DNA of 32,173 nt, taken from a virus. Location: positions 1 to 32,173 of the IMG/VR virus record IMGVR_UViG_3300031565_000214; one strand, 5' to 3'. The notes beneath the pieces were generated by a model that saw only the letters and a program-made list of their open reading frames with translations, searched no databases and had not been told where the DNA came from. Positions within the stretch are counted from its first letter, which is position 1. Each line of letters begins with the position of its first letter. Below, piece by piece: positions 1 to 8,085 of this stretch. The position numbers were made by a program, and so were the translations under genes.

Positions 1-627
1 ATCAAAGTTTGTCTTGCCGCTGTATGTGCCTTCGTCATCGTTGTCTACGACGCGGTCATTATCAAACGGTTCCGAAGTGCGAACACTAACATTACCTGAG
101 TTATCCCAGTGGCCGTCGTCGTCATCTTCGTAATGACCATCCTCTAAGTCCTTAGGTGGAACTAAGTAGTCTTCTTCGAAATCATCTTCGCGTACCATTG
201 CAACGTTGTCGTCAGCATGTGTAAATGGGCTGCATTCGCCATCGTCATTCTTGTCGTCTTCTGATTCGTCGCAATCTTCTTTAAACATGTCTGACTCGTC
301 CATATAATTAAACGATAATTCATTAAATCTATCGTAATTATGTAGCATAAGGTCTTTCTCGCCATCATTAAAAACAAGCGCCTTGTTCTTTACTTGCGGC
401 TCGCCATACATAGCAGTAAGCTTGTCTATAACTGTAGCAAGATGCTTTTGGTCTTTGCCGAACGACAAAAACGTGCGTCCACGCTCACTTGATGTTTCGC
501 CTGGACCGACAATACGCCGTAGTGTTGATGTTCTCTGTCCACTAGCTTCTTCAACTACTTCTTCGTCACAATCTTCGACAACTGGTAGGCCAGCTAGTTT
601 ACGTAGTTCTTCGAGTTCTTTAGTCAT
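1..627 (-). CDS. Acidic protein of unknown function, C-terminus outside window
   Basis: An open frame runs from an ATG at 627 to the window edge without a stop: 209 codons are visible and the 3' end is missing. A Shine-Dalgarno-like AAAGG lies just upstream of the ATG. The N-terminus begins MTKELEELRKLAGLPVVED; the remainder is rich in Asp and Glu, with runs such as YEDDDDGHWD. No catalytic motif was recognised. The start overlaps the end of the preceding gene by eight bases, so the two are probably translated together. It sits downstream of the gp16 and gp4 virion block, which suggests a late or structural role, but that is inference from position only. Confidence 0.7.
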   Translation of the reverse strand, partial: MTKELEELRKLAGLPVVEDCDEEVVEEASGQRTSTLRRIVGPGETSSERGRTFLSFGKDQKHLATVIDKLTAMYGEPQVKNKALVFNDGEKDLMLHNYDRFNELSFNYMDESDMFKEDCDESEDDKNDDGECSPFTHADDNVAMVREDDFEEDYLVPPKDLEDGHYEDDDDGHWDNSGNVSVRTSEPFDNDRVVDNDDEGTYSGKTNFD

Positions 628-1054
628 TTTTATACCTTTGGTATTCAAGCTCTTCTATTTTACGACTTTCATCTTTTGTTGGCCATCTGCCATTCTTTTT
701 ATGAAAATCTTTATACAATTCCCAAGCAAAGTCATCCATTGGTGCGTAGGGCGAACGGTCAATATATGTCCACTCCTCACCTGGCGACTTTACGTAGTGC
801 CAAATCTTGCTGTTATCTTCTTCGTAATCAACTTCTTCACGATATCGATAACCGTCATTCTCTTCTTCGGCAAGCGCCTCTTCGTCTGCTTCGGGTTCGT
901 TATCTGCCGAACCTACAAGCTTCTGCTCGCCGTCTTTACGGTAGAGATAGTCCTCAGGACCATCATCCATTGTAGCGTAGGGCTTGTCGTCTTCAAATAA
1001 TTCAGCAACAATCTTACGCCACTCGTATATAGTGTTCTTACTTCCCCGGGCCAT
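620..1054 (-). CDS. Acidic hypothetical protein (144 aa)
   Basis: Not recognised. The protein is acidic in its middle (a Glu-rich stretch around residues 50-80) and charged at its C-terminus. An imperfect internal repeat PYATMDD / PYAPMDD occurs near residues 25 and 102. The ATG at 1054 overlaps the stop of the upstream gene by 17 bases, and its own stop overlaps the next start, so it belongs to the same late transcription unit that begins at the promoter near 1700. There are no membrane segments and no cysteine motif. The reading frame is supported by tight packing with neighbours and by the absence of any better frame on either strand. Confidence 0.65.
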   Translation of the reverse strand: MARGSKNTIYEWRKIVAELFEDDKPYATMDDGPEDYLYRKDGEQKLVGSADNEPEADEEALAEEENDGYRYREEVDYEEDNSKIWHYVKSPGEEWTYIDRSPYAPMDDFAWELYKDFHKKNGRWPTKDESRKIEELEYQRYKND

Positions 1055-1661
1055 CAGTAGTCTCGCCGCCTAATGTTGACCAACCGCCGCGCTCACCGAC
1101 ATCGTCGGGCGCTACAGAAGTGTTGTCAACTTTTGTCTTTAGCGACAAAGGGTTTTCAAATTCTACTACGTCGCGATCATCGCGAACCTTCTTCATGTCT
1201 TTTAGAAATTCGTCGTTATATTCTTTACCGTATGCTGGCTTGTCTTCTACAGCATAATCGTTGCCTAGTGCTGTTTCGTAGTCGCCGTCAACGCCGTCGC
1301 GGATAACAATAGCTTCTTCGTTGTTCTTATCACGCGGATCGTATGCATTATATACAGCAATCTCTTGCTGATTGATGCCTACTTTGCCTGATAGGTAAAC
1401 ACGTAGCTCATCTACTGTGACAGGATAACCTAGTACAAACTCTGCAATGTACACTGTTGAATTGCGTACATTCGGGAAGTCTACAGGATGCTGCTGAATC
1501 GGCGTATTCTTAAACGCGCCAAACGAGCGAACGTCAAACTTTGCTAGTGCTGCTTCTAACGCATCTTTCTGGTCTTCAGTAAGGTCGTTTACAGCAAACT
1601 TAATTTTGTAGGCATAATCCTTTGTGGATTCAGCCAGCAAATAGTCTTTAAATGCTTTCAT
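1038..1661 (-). CDS. Probable internal head or virion protein with capsid-targeting-like N-terminus
   Basis: The ATG at 1661 is preferred over an upstream TTG at 1679 because a TGAGGA ribosome-binding site lies about 10 bases before it. The 207-residue product begins MKAFKDYLLAE, closely resembling the T4 internal-protein capsid-targeting tag (MKTYQEFIAE), which the gp21 prohead protease cuts after a [LI]-x-E motif; the equivalent cut here would follow residue 11. The following ~100 residues form a predicted mixed alpha/beta region (AYKIKFAVNDLTEDQKDAL onward) of unknown function, and the C-terminal ~60 residues look disordered. A late promoter motif ends about 30 bases before the start. Packaging in the head is inference from the tag. 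Confidence 0.72.
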   Translation of the reverse strand: MKAFKDYLLAESTKDYAYKIKFAVNDLTEDQKDALEAALAKFDVRSFGAFKNTPIQQHPVDFPNVRNSTVYIAEFVLGYPVTVDELRVYLSGKVGINQQEIAVYNAYDPRDKNNEEAIVIRDGVDGDYETALGNDYAVEDKPAYGKEYNDEFLKDMKKVRDDRDVVEFENPLSLKTKVDNTSVAPDDVGERGGWSTLGGETTDGPGK

Positions 1662-1690
1662 TTTGCAAAAATTCCTCAATGCTATTTCTT

Positions 1691-1700
1691 AGTATTTATC
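1691..1700 (-). promoter_or_regulatory. T4-type late promoter motif (GATAAATACT)
   Basis: Read on the minus strand this is GATAAATACT, one base from the T4 late consensus TATAAATACT. It lies about 30 bases before the ATG at 1661 with a ribosome-binding site in between. Confidence 0.7.
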
Positions 1701-1725
1701 ATAATCCAGGAATATAAGCCTCATA

Positions 1726-2265
1726 TTAATTAGGCTCGTCCTTTCTAATCTCTTTAAGCGACTTCAAAAGTACGTTTCGATCGAACGGCATACCGTCGTC
1801 GGGGCCTACTGCCTCGTCGCCGCCTGCTTTATCAATCTTCATCTTCTTTAACTGTAGATCAATTGTTTTTAGCTTACGATTTACTTTTGCGTCACGTGCC
1901 TCAAGTGCTGTTTTTAGCATAGTTGCGGCTACTTCCATAATACGTCCGCTATGGCTGTCAGCCATGTTCATGCCAAGCTCTTTCAGTTCCATGTATGATT
2001 CGAGTGCTTCTTTAGCAATCTCGTCCATTTCAGTGTCGTGCTCATTCAAGCCTGCCACTGTTGTTAGGGCGTGATCTACTTTTTCGGCTGCGGAAAGTGC
2101 TGTAACAATCTCAGTAGCGTGTTCAATTGCTTCCTTGGGTGTTACTGCGTTCTTTTGCGCTTCTTTCGCATCATCGGGATCTGTGTCGTCAAAATCGTCT
2201 GATTGGCTTTCTTCTGCTTCCTTAATCGGACGCAAATCAAAAGCTTCTTCTAGTTTCGTACCCAT
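1726..2265 (-). CDS. gp16: Small terminase subunit, T4 gp16-like
   Basis: DNA-packaging small subunit: in T4, gp16 forms a ring that recognises DNA and stimulates the gp17 packaging motor. The 179-residue product is close to the T4 length of 164. Residues about 90-150 form the family's helical core, with the signature of T4-like small terminases (SGRIMEVAATMLKTALEA, matching the SPRHMEVFATL region of T4 gp16), followed by a helix rich in Lys and Leu. The N-terminus is acidic. An AAAGGAAA ribosome-binding site and a late promoter precede the ATG at 2265. Unlike T4, gp17 does not follow; the next genes are unknown acidic proteins. Confidence 0.8.
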   Translation of the reverse strand: MGTKLEEAFDLRPIKEAEESQSDDFDDTDPDDAKEAQKNAVTPKEAIEHATEIVTALSAAEKVDHALTTVAGLNEHDTEMDEIAKEALESYMELKELGMNMADSHSGRIMEVAATMLKTALEARDAKVNRKLKTIDLQLKKMKIDKAGGDEAVGPDDGMPFDRNVLLKSLKEIRKDEPN

Positions 2266-2290
2266 ACGGATTTCCTTTTGTGATATACAG

Positions 2291-2300
2291 TGTATTTATC
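2291..2300 (-). promoter_or_regulatory. T4-type late promoter motif (GATAAATACA) for gp16
   Basis: Minus-strand GATAAATACA lies 26 bases upstream of the gp16 ATG. It falls between the end of the gp4 gene and gp16, so gp16 can be transcribed independently. Confidence 0.68.
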
Positions 2301-2311
2301 ACGAAACCAGA

Positions 2312-2752
2312 CTACTTTTTAGGTTTGTTGAATATCTCGTTCTCGTTTATGACGCGAAAGCTTATTCCGTGGTTGCGGCACCATGCTGCTGCCGATTTCC
2401 ACTTTGCTGCGTTAATTGCTAACGACACTTTCTCATAGCGAGACTTTGCTTCAGTAATATGTGTTTGTGCGGAGGGCTTTACTTCGATGAGCTCTTTGCG
2501 GCGATTGCCGTTCTTGTCTTCATAAACAACAAGAAAGTCTGGAATGTAATTAGCAACTTTCTTTGTGATAGGATTTAGGTAGGGAATTTTTATCGACTCC
2601 GATGCCCATGCGACAACATCGGGGTGTTTATCAAATACGCGCATAAGAGCAACTTCCCAACTAGAGCGCCAACGTATCGGATACGTGCCTTTATATTTGT
2701 CAGGATTGATCGGCGTATATTCGCCGCTCATAAATTTCTTTTTCTTAGCCAT
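2312..2752 (-). CDS. gp4: Head completion protein, T4 gp4 (gp50)-like
   Basis: In T4, gp4 acts in the last step of head maturation before tail joining and has a TnsA/restriction-endonuclease-like fold. The 146-residue product matches the T4 protein (about 150 residues) along its length: RSSWEVALMRVFDKHPDVVAWASE near residues 29-52 corresponds to the T4 RSNWEKFF...NPEIIAWGSE region. Putative nuclease-fold acidic residues are visible as E33, D72 in IPDF and E90-V-K92. The ATG at 2752 overlaps the upstream stop as TAATG, indicating translational coupling. It lies between a tail-structure block and gp16, as expected for a virion assembly gene. Confidence 0.85.
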   Translation of the reverse strand: MAKKKKFMSGEYTPINPDKYKGTYPIRWRSSWEVALMRVFDKHPDVVAWASESIKIPYLNPITKKVANYIPDFLVVYEDKNGNRRKELIEVKPSAQTHITEAKSRYEKVSLAINAAKWKSAAAWCRNHGISFRVINENEIFNKPKK

Positions 2753-3204
2753 TATGCTTGTATGCGTCTTGCAGGAACACTCGCTGTATTGTCGACGGGA
2801 CTCGAACTATTTAACTGGCTTGATAAATCGCGTAGTTGATTAATGCGATTGAATACTTGCGCATTAACTAGCGACAATGCATTAGCATTTGTTGATTCTA
2901 GCAAAGACATAACGCCGACACCTTCCGATTTTGCAGCGTCTACAAATACTGCTGCCATTGTTTTTGCTACAAGAGGATCAACGCCGCGCGCACCTAGATA
3001 GCCTAGTGCTGCTTGGTAGTCTGCAATTTTAATTGAGTCTTGCGTTAGTCCCGGTGTTGACAGGCGGCGTGCCGAAGGGTCGTTTCTTGTTACGCTGCCT
3101 TGCGTGTCTTGCGCTACGTTAGCAAGCGAACCGCTGCTACTGTTTGCCTTTACAGTGGCACCTAGGTAACGAACGAGTGAGGTACTGCTTCTATTAACCG
3201 CCAC
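2752..3204 (-). CDS. Hypothetical virion-associated protein (150 aa)
   Basis: Not recognised. The frame opens with GTG at 3204, eleven bases inside the end of the upstream tube-like gene, with GGAG about ten bases before it. The product is Ser- and Ala-rich, mostly helical in appearance, with a low-complexity N-terminus (SSSGSLANVAQDTQG) and a helical middle (residues 60-130). It shares the transcription unit of the tail tube genes and ends overlapping the gp4 start, so a structural or assembly role is likely but unproven. There are no transmembrane segments or metal motifs. Start choice is moderate because no ATG exists near the N-terminus. Confidence 0.65.
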   Translation of the reverse strand: MAVNRSSTSLVRYLGATVKANSSSGSLANVAQDTQGSVTRNDPSARRLSTPGLTQDSIKIADYQAALGYLGARGVDPLVAKTMAAVFVDAAKSEGVGVMSLLESTNANALSLVNAQVFNRINQLRDLSSQLNSSSPVDNTASVPARRIQA

Positions 3205-4429
3205 TGCCGAAGACTCCGCTTAGAATGTTTGCGCCTGTTTGCGCTACTGCTGCCGCAAAGTTTCCGCGCGCTCTATTAACAACGCTACGTCCTACTTGGT
3301 TGCCTGTGGTGCGCAATGATTGAAGCGGGTCAGGATTAAAACTAACTTCGCCGCCAAAGATGCTTGCACTAGCATACGCGCCAATAGCGCCGGGAATAGC
3401 ACCTACTACGCCACCAATACTATCGGTAATACGTGTTACGTTTCGATCACCAATGACGCCGCCGATTGCTTGGAAGAATGGACTTTGTGTAATACCTGCG
3501 CCGATAAGCGGAATTACACCACCACCGCACGTATCTACGCGAGGCTTAGGAATGCTTTCGATTTTGCGTCCGTTAACAGGAGTGCGAATAGTAATAAGAT
3601 TCGCCATCTCCCAAAAGTCGCCGTAACGATAGCGTTCTAGCTCTCGATCCGAAAGACGCTCATTAATGTTTGCGTAAACAACGCCCTCGTATACAAAACC
3701 GAAATTCATTTCTACCAAGCCAACATTGTCTTCGTAGCTTAATGTATCGTGTGCAAAGCTGGCGATGCGTGGATTAACAAGCGTCGTGCGCGAGAAGCGT
3801 CCGCCGTGTACCTGGAAAATATCTATGCTGTCGATAAGGTATTTGCTGTTTCCGACACGTGATAGGTTGTAACCGTAGTTGTCGTTAAACTTGTCGCGAA
3901 TAATATCATTTTCGTATTCGCGCTTATTAAGTTTAGGTGCTTCGGTTCCTGCAGGACCACGGATTAATGTTTCAAAAAATCCTCTGCTCTCTGTCGAGCC
4001 GCCCTCGCCAAGTTTCTCATAAGCAACGCCATCTTTAAAGTAATACTCGTAATACATTTCCCACAGGCGCATAGAACGTCCTTCAACAGTATCGTGTAAC
4101 GTAATGTTGACGGGTGAATAATCTATGCTTGTTTGTGAGATGCGTTTCTTGTTGTATTGATTTAAAACTTCCGTGCCCATTGTCATTCCGGGCATCGTAA
4201 CCGACTTGACTGCTGTCGTAATAACCTCTTGATCGGGTTCAGTAAGGAATTTTCTAACGTAAGTATCTAGGTCGCGGTTAAAATTAAACCGTAGGAAAAA
4301 CTCGAACTTGAGTCGAGGTGTTCCATTACTAAGATCCGATTTGTTGTAACCATATGCTTCAGCTGCATGTCTCGAATCTCGTAAGTGTACGTTTTGATCG
4401 AAGATACCTCCGAAGATTCCATCTGGCAC
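3194..4429 (-). CDS. Second tail-tube-like structural protein (gp19/gp54-type fold)
   Basis: A 411-residue protein directly downstream of gp19. Residues about 40-130 read like the tail-tube fold (LKFEFFLRFNF, VKSVTMPGMTMGTEVL, SPVNITLHDTVEGRSMRLW), and a later stretch (IDIFQVHGGRFSRTTL to YEDNVGLVEMNFGFVYEGV) looks like the closing strands of the same fold. The C-terminal ~100 residues are Gly/Ala-rich. Tube-initiator proteins such as T4 gp54 and gp48 are longer relatives of gp19 and cap the baseplate, so this is a candidate for that role; exact orthology is uncertain. The start is GTG at 4429 with AGGATAACAAC upstream. Confidence 0.65.
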   Translation of the reverse strand: MPDGIFGGIFDQNVHLRDSRHAAEAYGYNKSDLSNGTPRLKFEFFLRFNFNRDLDTYVRKFLTEPDQEVITTAVKSVTMPGMTMGTEVLNQYNKKRISQTSIDYSPVNITLHDTVEGRSMRLWEMYYEYYFKDGVAYEKLGEGGSTESRGFFETLIRGPAGTEAPKLNKREYENDIIRDKFNDNYGYNLSRVGNSKYLIDSIDIFQVHGGRFSRTTLVNPRIASFAHDTLSYEDNVGLVEMNFGFVYEGVVYANINERLSDRELERYRYGDFWEMANLITIRTPVNGRKIESIPKPRVDTCGGGVIPLIGAGITQSPFFQAIGGVIGDRNVTRITDSIGGVVGAIPGAIGAYASASIFGGEVSFNPDPLQSLRTTGNQVGRSVVNRARGNFAAAVAQTGANILSGVFGSGG

Positions 4430-4452
4430 GTTGTTATCCTATTAAAGTTCTA

Positions 4453-5073
4453 TTAACCGATGCTCGTACCACCAGTGTATCCATCCGACAAGTTAGGGAA
4501 TGGATCGCCACCGACAGTAGTACCATCGTTATCATTAGGACCGCTAAGTAGAGTTGCGTTATCATACTGGATCTGCATACTAATAAGCATGTGACCCGAA
4601 GTATCTGTGTAGTTGAATTCGTTGTTGGTAACTTGCTCTAAGAAGCATCCGTCTAGCTGCCAGCTTTCTGTCTCTTCAGCATTTGTGCCGTCAAGCGTAT
4701 GAATTTGCATACCAAACTTGTAGTTTGTTCCTGCTACAGGACCAATCTGTTCGTAGTGGTTTAGCTGACGCTGTACCTGCGAATGAACAGCCGAAGTAGT
4801 AGCATTTGTAATGTCATCACGTACCGTTAGTGTAATCGGTGCCCACGCATGTTTGCCCGAGTAGTATGCTACGGAATTATACGAATGCACTTCACCCTTG
4901 GCATATGTAATGTCTGGGCGTGTAACCGACTGAACGTTTGCAGTTAGCTCTCTGAGGTTGTTGTTGGTGCCAAAATTCTGAAACACGACGCGGAAACGGT
5001 ACATCAGCTTAGGCTGTAAAATGCCTTGCTTATCTCCGTCTAGCGGTACACCAAATTTGCTTAAATCTGCCAT
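4453..5073 (-). CDS. gp19: Tail tube protein, gp19-like
   Basis: Major subunit of the inner tube through which DNA leaves the head. The 206-residue product (T4 gp19 is about 163) sits immediately downstream of the sheath gene, the conserved T4 order. Typical features are the N-terminal strand LMYRFRVVFQNFG, the segment ELTANVQSVTRPDITYAKGE, the mid-segment WAPITLTVRDDITNAT and the C-terminal WQLDGCFLEQV followed by SMQIQYDNATLL, matching the closing beta strands of tube proteins. The ATG at 5073 is preceded by AGGAGAACTTTAA and by a late promoter with a 5' hairpin. A terminator separates it from the sheath gene, so it has its own transcript. Confidence 0.85.
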   Translation of the reverse strand: MADLSKFGVPLDGDKQGILQPKLMYRFRVVFQNFGTNNNLRELTANVQSVTRPDITYAKGEVHSYNSVAYYSGKHAWAPITLTVRDDITNATTSAVHSQVQRQLNHYEQIGPVAGTNYKFGMQIHTLDGTNAEETESWQLDGCFLEQVTNNEFNYTDTSGHMLISMQIQYDNATLLSGPNDNDGTTVGGDPFPNLSDGYTGGTSIG

Positions 5074-5093
5074 TTAAAGTTCTCCTGTTGAGC

Positions 5094-5108
5094 AGTAACT
5101 ATATCACT
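5094..5108 (-). promoter_or_regulatory. Short hairpin at the predicted 5' end of the gp19 mRNA
   Basis: The minus strand reads AGTGA-TATAG-TTACT, a five-pair stem including one G-U pair. It begins two bases after the late promoter octamer and ends upstream of the AGGAG ribosome-binding site. Confidence 0.45.
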
Positions 5109-5118
5109 ATTATTTATC
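5109..5118 (-). promoter_or_regulatory. T4-type late promoter motif (GATAAATAAT) for gp19
   Basis: Minus-strand GATAAATAAT lies 35 bases before the gp19 start, downstream of the gp18 terminator. Confidence 0.68.
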
Positions 5119-5147
5119 ACTTTTGTCTAAAAATATTTTCAAGCCGT

Positions 5148-5172
5148 AAAAAAGCCCCGCCGAAGCAGGGCT
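5148..5172 (-). terminator. Rho-independent terminator after the sheath gene
   Basis: On the minus strand AGCCCTGC-TTCG-GCGGGGCT forms an eight-pair stem (one T-G pair) closed by a C(UUCG)G tetraloop and followed by six Ts. It lies 22 bases after the gp18 stop. The UUCG loop is an exceptionally stable class, so this should be strong. Confidence 0.88.
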
Positions 5173-5193
5173 CTGTGTGGGTCCAACTAAGCC

Positions 5194-8007
5194 TTATAGG
5201 TTTAGATCGTCGCCGGTATTGCGTAGTCGAATTGGGATGAAGATAAACTCTACTGCCTTTGTAGGCTGTATAGCAATATCTACCCAAAGTTCGTTGCGAT
5301 CAATACGTGCTGGCGTGTTATTGCTCTCGTCTACAACAACCAGGAAGTCAGTTACGCCGCGTAGTGTAACAAGTTCTGCTAGGAACGAGTCAAACGCTTC
5401 TTTAACTGCATCTCGTGTTACTGTATCGTTAGGCTCAAACAAGAATGGCTGTGCCAACAGGTCTGATTGGTAACGAATGTAGTTAACAAGACGTGCAACA
5501 TTTACACGGTCTAGCGAACCTGCTACTGGGTTACGTGTCTTCTGTCCCCAAATAACAATGCCTCGTCCAGGAAGTGTTGCAATAGCGTTAACGTTGTTTG
5601 TGTATAGCGTGTCGCGCTGACCTGCGTTCAGCGCAACTGTTACAAACTCGTCCTCGCTATCCAAGTAACCAACTGCGGATGAATTGCTAATTGTGCCACG
5701 TGAGAAGCCTGCTGGTGCAAACCAAGGATAAGCAACCTGGTCGTTAAACGCCATTTGACGTAGTACCATGTGGCTTGCAGGAACAACTACTTCGCTGCCG
5801 TCTACGTTAGTAGATAGGCCTGATGGGTAGTAAACACCCAAGTAAGGACTTGTTGTTACTAGTCCGTCGTCGCCGTTGCCTGCTGCATTGTTAGCATTAG
5901 ATGACCATGCTTGCAAACTTGTCGTTGCATTAGATAGTCCGAATGGTGCGTCGCCAATTACAAACGCCTGTTCCTTACGATCAGTGTTTAGAGTTAGCAT
6001 TTCGTCCATTAGCTCAGTGAAGCCAGGTGCAGCAATTAGGTTGTAGAAGATTGTGTCATTGCGTACATCTTCATTTGCAGTGATTGTTGCTGCAATTGCG
6101 TTAATAACAACTTTCTTCTGTGCCGCTGCGCCAGTAATTAAGCTACCGTCTAGGTTGTTGCCGCTTGCGCTGACCCAACGATCAACGGAAACTAGTCCCG
6201 ATACATCTGTTGTAGCTGCGTCTTGCGTCCATACCTTAACGTTGCGTCCACTGTAGCGTGTATTCCATAGGAGTGTGCCTCCTGGATACAGTGCTGGATC
6301 TGGAGCATCGCTGTCTAGATCTGGATCACTGCCGCCGCCGTTGTTAACGCCGTTAGTTGCCGCTGATGAGTTAGTTGGTCGTGCATCGGCAAAGATAATA
6401 CCTAGTGGTGATGTTTGGTCAGTGTTGTCAACTAGTACCCATGCACCTGCTGTACGACGGTAAATTACCGGATACGATGTGCCTGAATCTGTTTCAACCC
6501 AAATGTCACCGTTCGATGGTGAAGTCGGAGCGTCTGCTTGCGTGGAAACTGTACCTGCAACTTCAATCCAACCTGTGCCAGCTGCATCTTTAACAAGTAG
6601 GTCTACGTTAAAGTTTGCGTCATACCAGTATGTACCGTATGCTGTATCGCCTGCAGGTGTTGTTAGTGATGCTGCGTATGTTACACCAGATACTGAGTCT
6701 AGGTCACTGAAGTTTGAATATGTGCCACCGGAACCGTAACCCATTTCTGCTAGTGGAGTATTAACGTTATTAGCAAGTGTTACGTCTGCTCCGTTAGTAG
6801 CAGTAATTACTAGTACTTCTGCGCCGCCCGTAAGTGTTGTGCTGCTTGCGACAATATTGCCGTTTGTAATAACGTCTGCATCAGTGTTAATTGTTGTTGC
6901 TAGTTCGTCCACTGTAGTTTCAGCACCCGTAAATGCAACCGTAACTGCCGCGCCTGCACCGAGCGTAATGTCGATCGAGTCTAGTGCTGCAATGTTAACA
7001 AATGTTGGTGTTGCTGTACCTGTTGCTGATGTTGTTGTTGCACCACTGTGGGACTGGAATACAACGTCTAGTACATCTTCGCCCGACACACTGTTGTCTG
7101 TCGAATCAACAAAACCTACTACTGTGCCTGCTGTTACTGCTGATGATGTAACACCCGACGATGCGTAATACGCCGTTGGATTCTGGAAGATTGGCGTTGT
7201 ACCTAAGTCAACAAACTGCGCTAGTGTTGCATCATAACGCTTAAGGTTGAGACTTAAACCACTGTTTGGTGTAGTTGTCTTCAACCAAAGGTCGCCAGCA
7301 GTACCGGTAGGTACTGTATAGTGCGGAGACTGGTATATCTCATTAGCTAGTGCGCCGCCGTCTAGTTTAGCCCAGGTGCCGCCCGATGTAAAGTTATAGT
7401 ATTCTAGGTGAACACCCGTCGTTGCATCTACGCTTGCTGGATAAAATACTGCAATTATGTCGCCTACTTGGCGTCCGCTTACATTGCTAGATGTATCAAA
7501 CGCTGTAGCACTAGGGTTAACTATTACGTCTACGTCTACTGCTGTCCAATTACTGGATGCATCCGATATAAACAAACCAGGCGTAAACTCGTTTAGATCA
7601 ACCCAATAAGTGCTGTCTACCGCATCGCCTGTTGGTGCAATTGATAGTGGATCTAGTTCTGCTAGATCAATGTCTGCGCGAATTACATACGCGCGGTTAG
7701 CAAGTCCTAGGTAGGAATATGCAGCAAGCAAACCGTATTCGTTTAGTGGGTAGCCGTTCTGTGCTGATCCACCGACTTCGTTAAAGTCCGGGTTACCAAA
7801 TGTCTGTAGTAGCTCACGCTGACTAGAGATTAGGTAAAGATTGTTTGCGTTGGCTGCTGTCGTACCTACTGCTGTCGCTGTACCGTCTGGTGTTGTCTTA
7901 TCCTGCTTAGTAGCAACAAAGACAAGCGGTACTGTACCTGGTCCTGCGCCAGTCGAGAAACTCTCGTCCGTCACGCTCACCTGCACGCCTGGGGATAATA
8001 GGGCCAT
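5194..8007 (-). CDS. gp18: Tail sheath protein, gp18-like, with large insertions
   Basis: Contractile sheath subunit. The ATG at 8007 (MALLSPGVQVSVTD) is chosen over an upstream in-frame extension because it has AAGGAG just before it and begins as sheath proteins do. The 937 residues exceed T4 gp18 (659). The N-terminal ~120 residues and the C-terminal ~250 (GIVIWGQKT, VNVARLVNYIRYQSDLLAQP, then DVAIQPTKAVEFIFIPI-like ending) are the conserved sheath core. Between them, about residues 130-600, repeated Trp-rich modules (near 133, 239, 458, 500 and 578) flank a segment at 335-415 resembling flagellin/hook IN motifs. These are probably surface-exposed domains. The gene ends at a strong terminator. 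Confidence 0.92.
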   Translation of the reverse strand: MALLSPGVQVSVTDESFSTGAGPGTVPLVFVATKQDKTTPDGTATAVGTTAANANNLYLISSQRELLQTFGNPDFNEVGGSAQNGYPLNEYGLLAAYSYLGLANRAYVIRADIDLAELDPLSIAPTGDAVDSTYWVDLNEFTPGLFISDASSNWTAVDVDVIVNPSATAFDTSSNVSGRQVGDIIAVFYPASVDATTGVHLEYYNFTSGGTWAKLDGGALANEIYQSPHYTVPTGTAGDLWLKTTTPNSGLSLNLKRYDATLAQFVDLGTTPIFQNPTAYYASSGVTSSAVTAGTVVGFVDSTDNSVSGEDVLDVVFQSHSGATTTSATGTATPTFVNIAALDSIDITLGAGAAVTVAFTGAETTVDELATTINTDADVITNGNIVASSTTLTGGAEVLVITATNGADVTLANNVNTPLAEMGYGSGGTYSNFSDLDSVSGVTYAASLTTPAGDTAYGTYWYDANFNVDLLVKDAAGTGWIEVAGTVSTQADAPTSPSNGDIWVETDSGTSYPVIYRRTAGAWVLVDNTDQTSPLGIIFADARPTNSSAATNGVNNGGGSDPDLDSDAPDPALYPGGTLLWNTRYSGRNVKVWTQDAATTDVSGLVSVDRWVSASGNNLDGSLITGAAAQKKVVINAIAATITANEDVRNDTIFYNLIAAPGFTELMDEMLTLNTDRKEQAFVIGDAPFGLSNATTSLQAWSSNANNAAGNGDDGLVTTSPYLGVYYPSGLSTNVDGSEVVVPASHMVLRQMAFNDQVAYPWFAPAGFSRGTISNSSAVGYLDSEDEFVTVALNAGQRDTLYTNNVNAIATLPGRGIVIWGQKTRNPVAGSLDRVNVARLVNYIRYQSDLLAQPFLFEPNDTVTRDAVKEAFDSFLAELVTLRGVTDFLVVVDESNNTPARIDRNELWVDIAIQPTKAVEFIFIPIRLRNTGDDLNL

Positions 8008-8021
8008 TCTTTTTCTCCTTA

Positions 8022-8031
8022 GATAAATAAT
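8022..8031 (+). promoter_or_regulatory. Plus-strand late-type promoter motif (GATAAATAAT)
   Basis: Plus-strand GATAAATAAT lies in the divergent gap between the sheath gene and the only plus-strand gene. It may drive that gene together with the next motif at 8035. Confidence 0.4.
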
Positions 8032-8034
8032 ATG

Positions 8035-8044
8035 TATAAATATG
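8035..8044 (+). promoter_or_regulatory. Plus-strand late-type promoter motif (TATAAATATG)
   Basis: It contains the full T4 late octamer TATAAATA on the plus strand, 42 bases before the ATG at 8086. That spacing supports 8086 as the start of the plus-strand gene. Confidence 0.5.
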
Positions 8045-8055
8045 TCCAATTGGAC
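8044..8055 (-). promoter_or_regulatory. Small hairpin in the sheath mRNA leader
   Basis: Perfect palindrome GTCC-AATT-GGAC, eight bases downstream of the sheath late promoter octamer. Confidence 0.35.
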
Positions 8056-8061
8056 TATAGT

Positions 8062-8071
8062 GATATTTATC
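8062..8071 (-). promoter_or_regulatory. T4-type late promoter motif (GATAAATATC) for gp18
   Basis: Minus-strand GATAAATATC gives a leader of about 55 bases to the sheath ATG at 8007. It lies between the plus-strand promoter motifs and the plus-strand start, so the two promoters face each other across about 20-40 bases. Confidence 0.65.
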
Positions 8072-8085
8072 ACATACAGGAATTT

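Noticed and set aside
383-1000. Long plus-strand open frame (205 codons) opposite two minus-strand genes
   Set aside because: It lies antisense to well-coupled minus-strand genes, lacks a good ribosome-binding site and has low-complexity Ser and Phe/Val runs typical of antisense shadows.
8008-8073. 22-residue N-terminal extension of the sheath protein
   Set aside because: It would overlap the late promoter (8062-8071). The ATG at 8007 has AAGGAG and starts like known sheath proteins.
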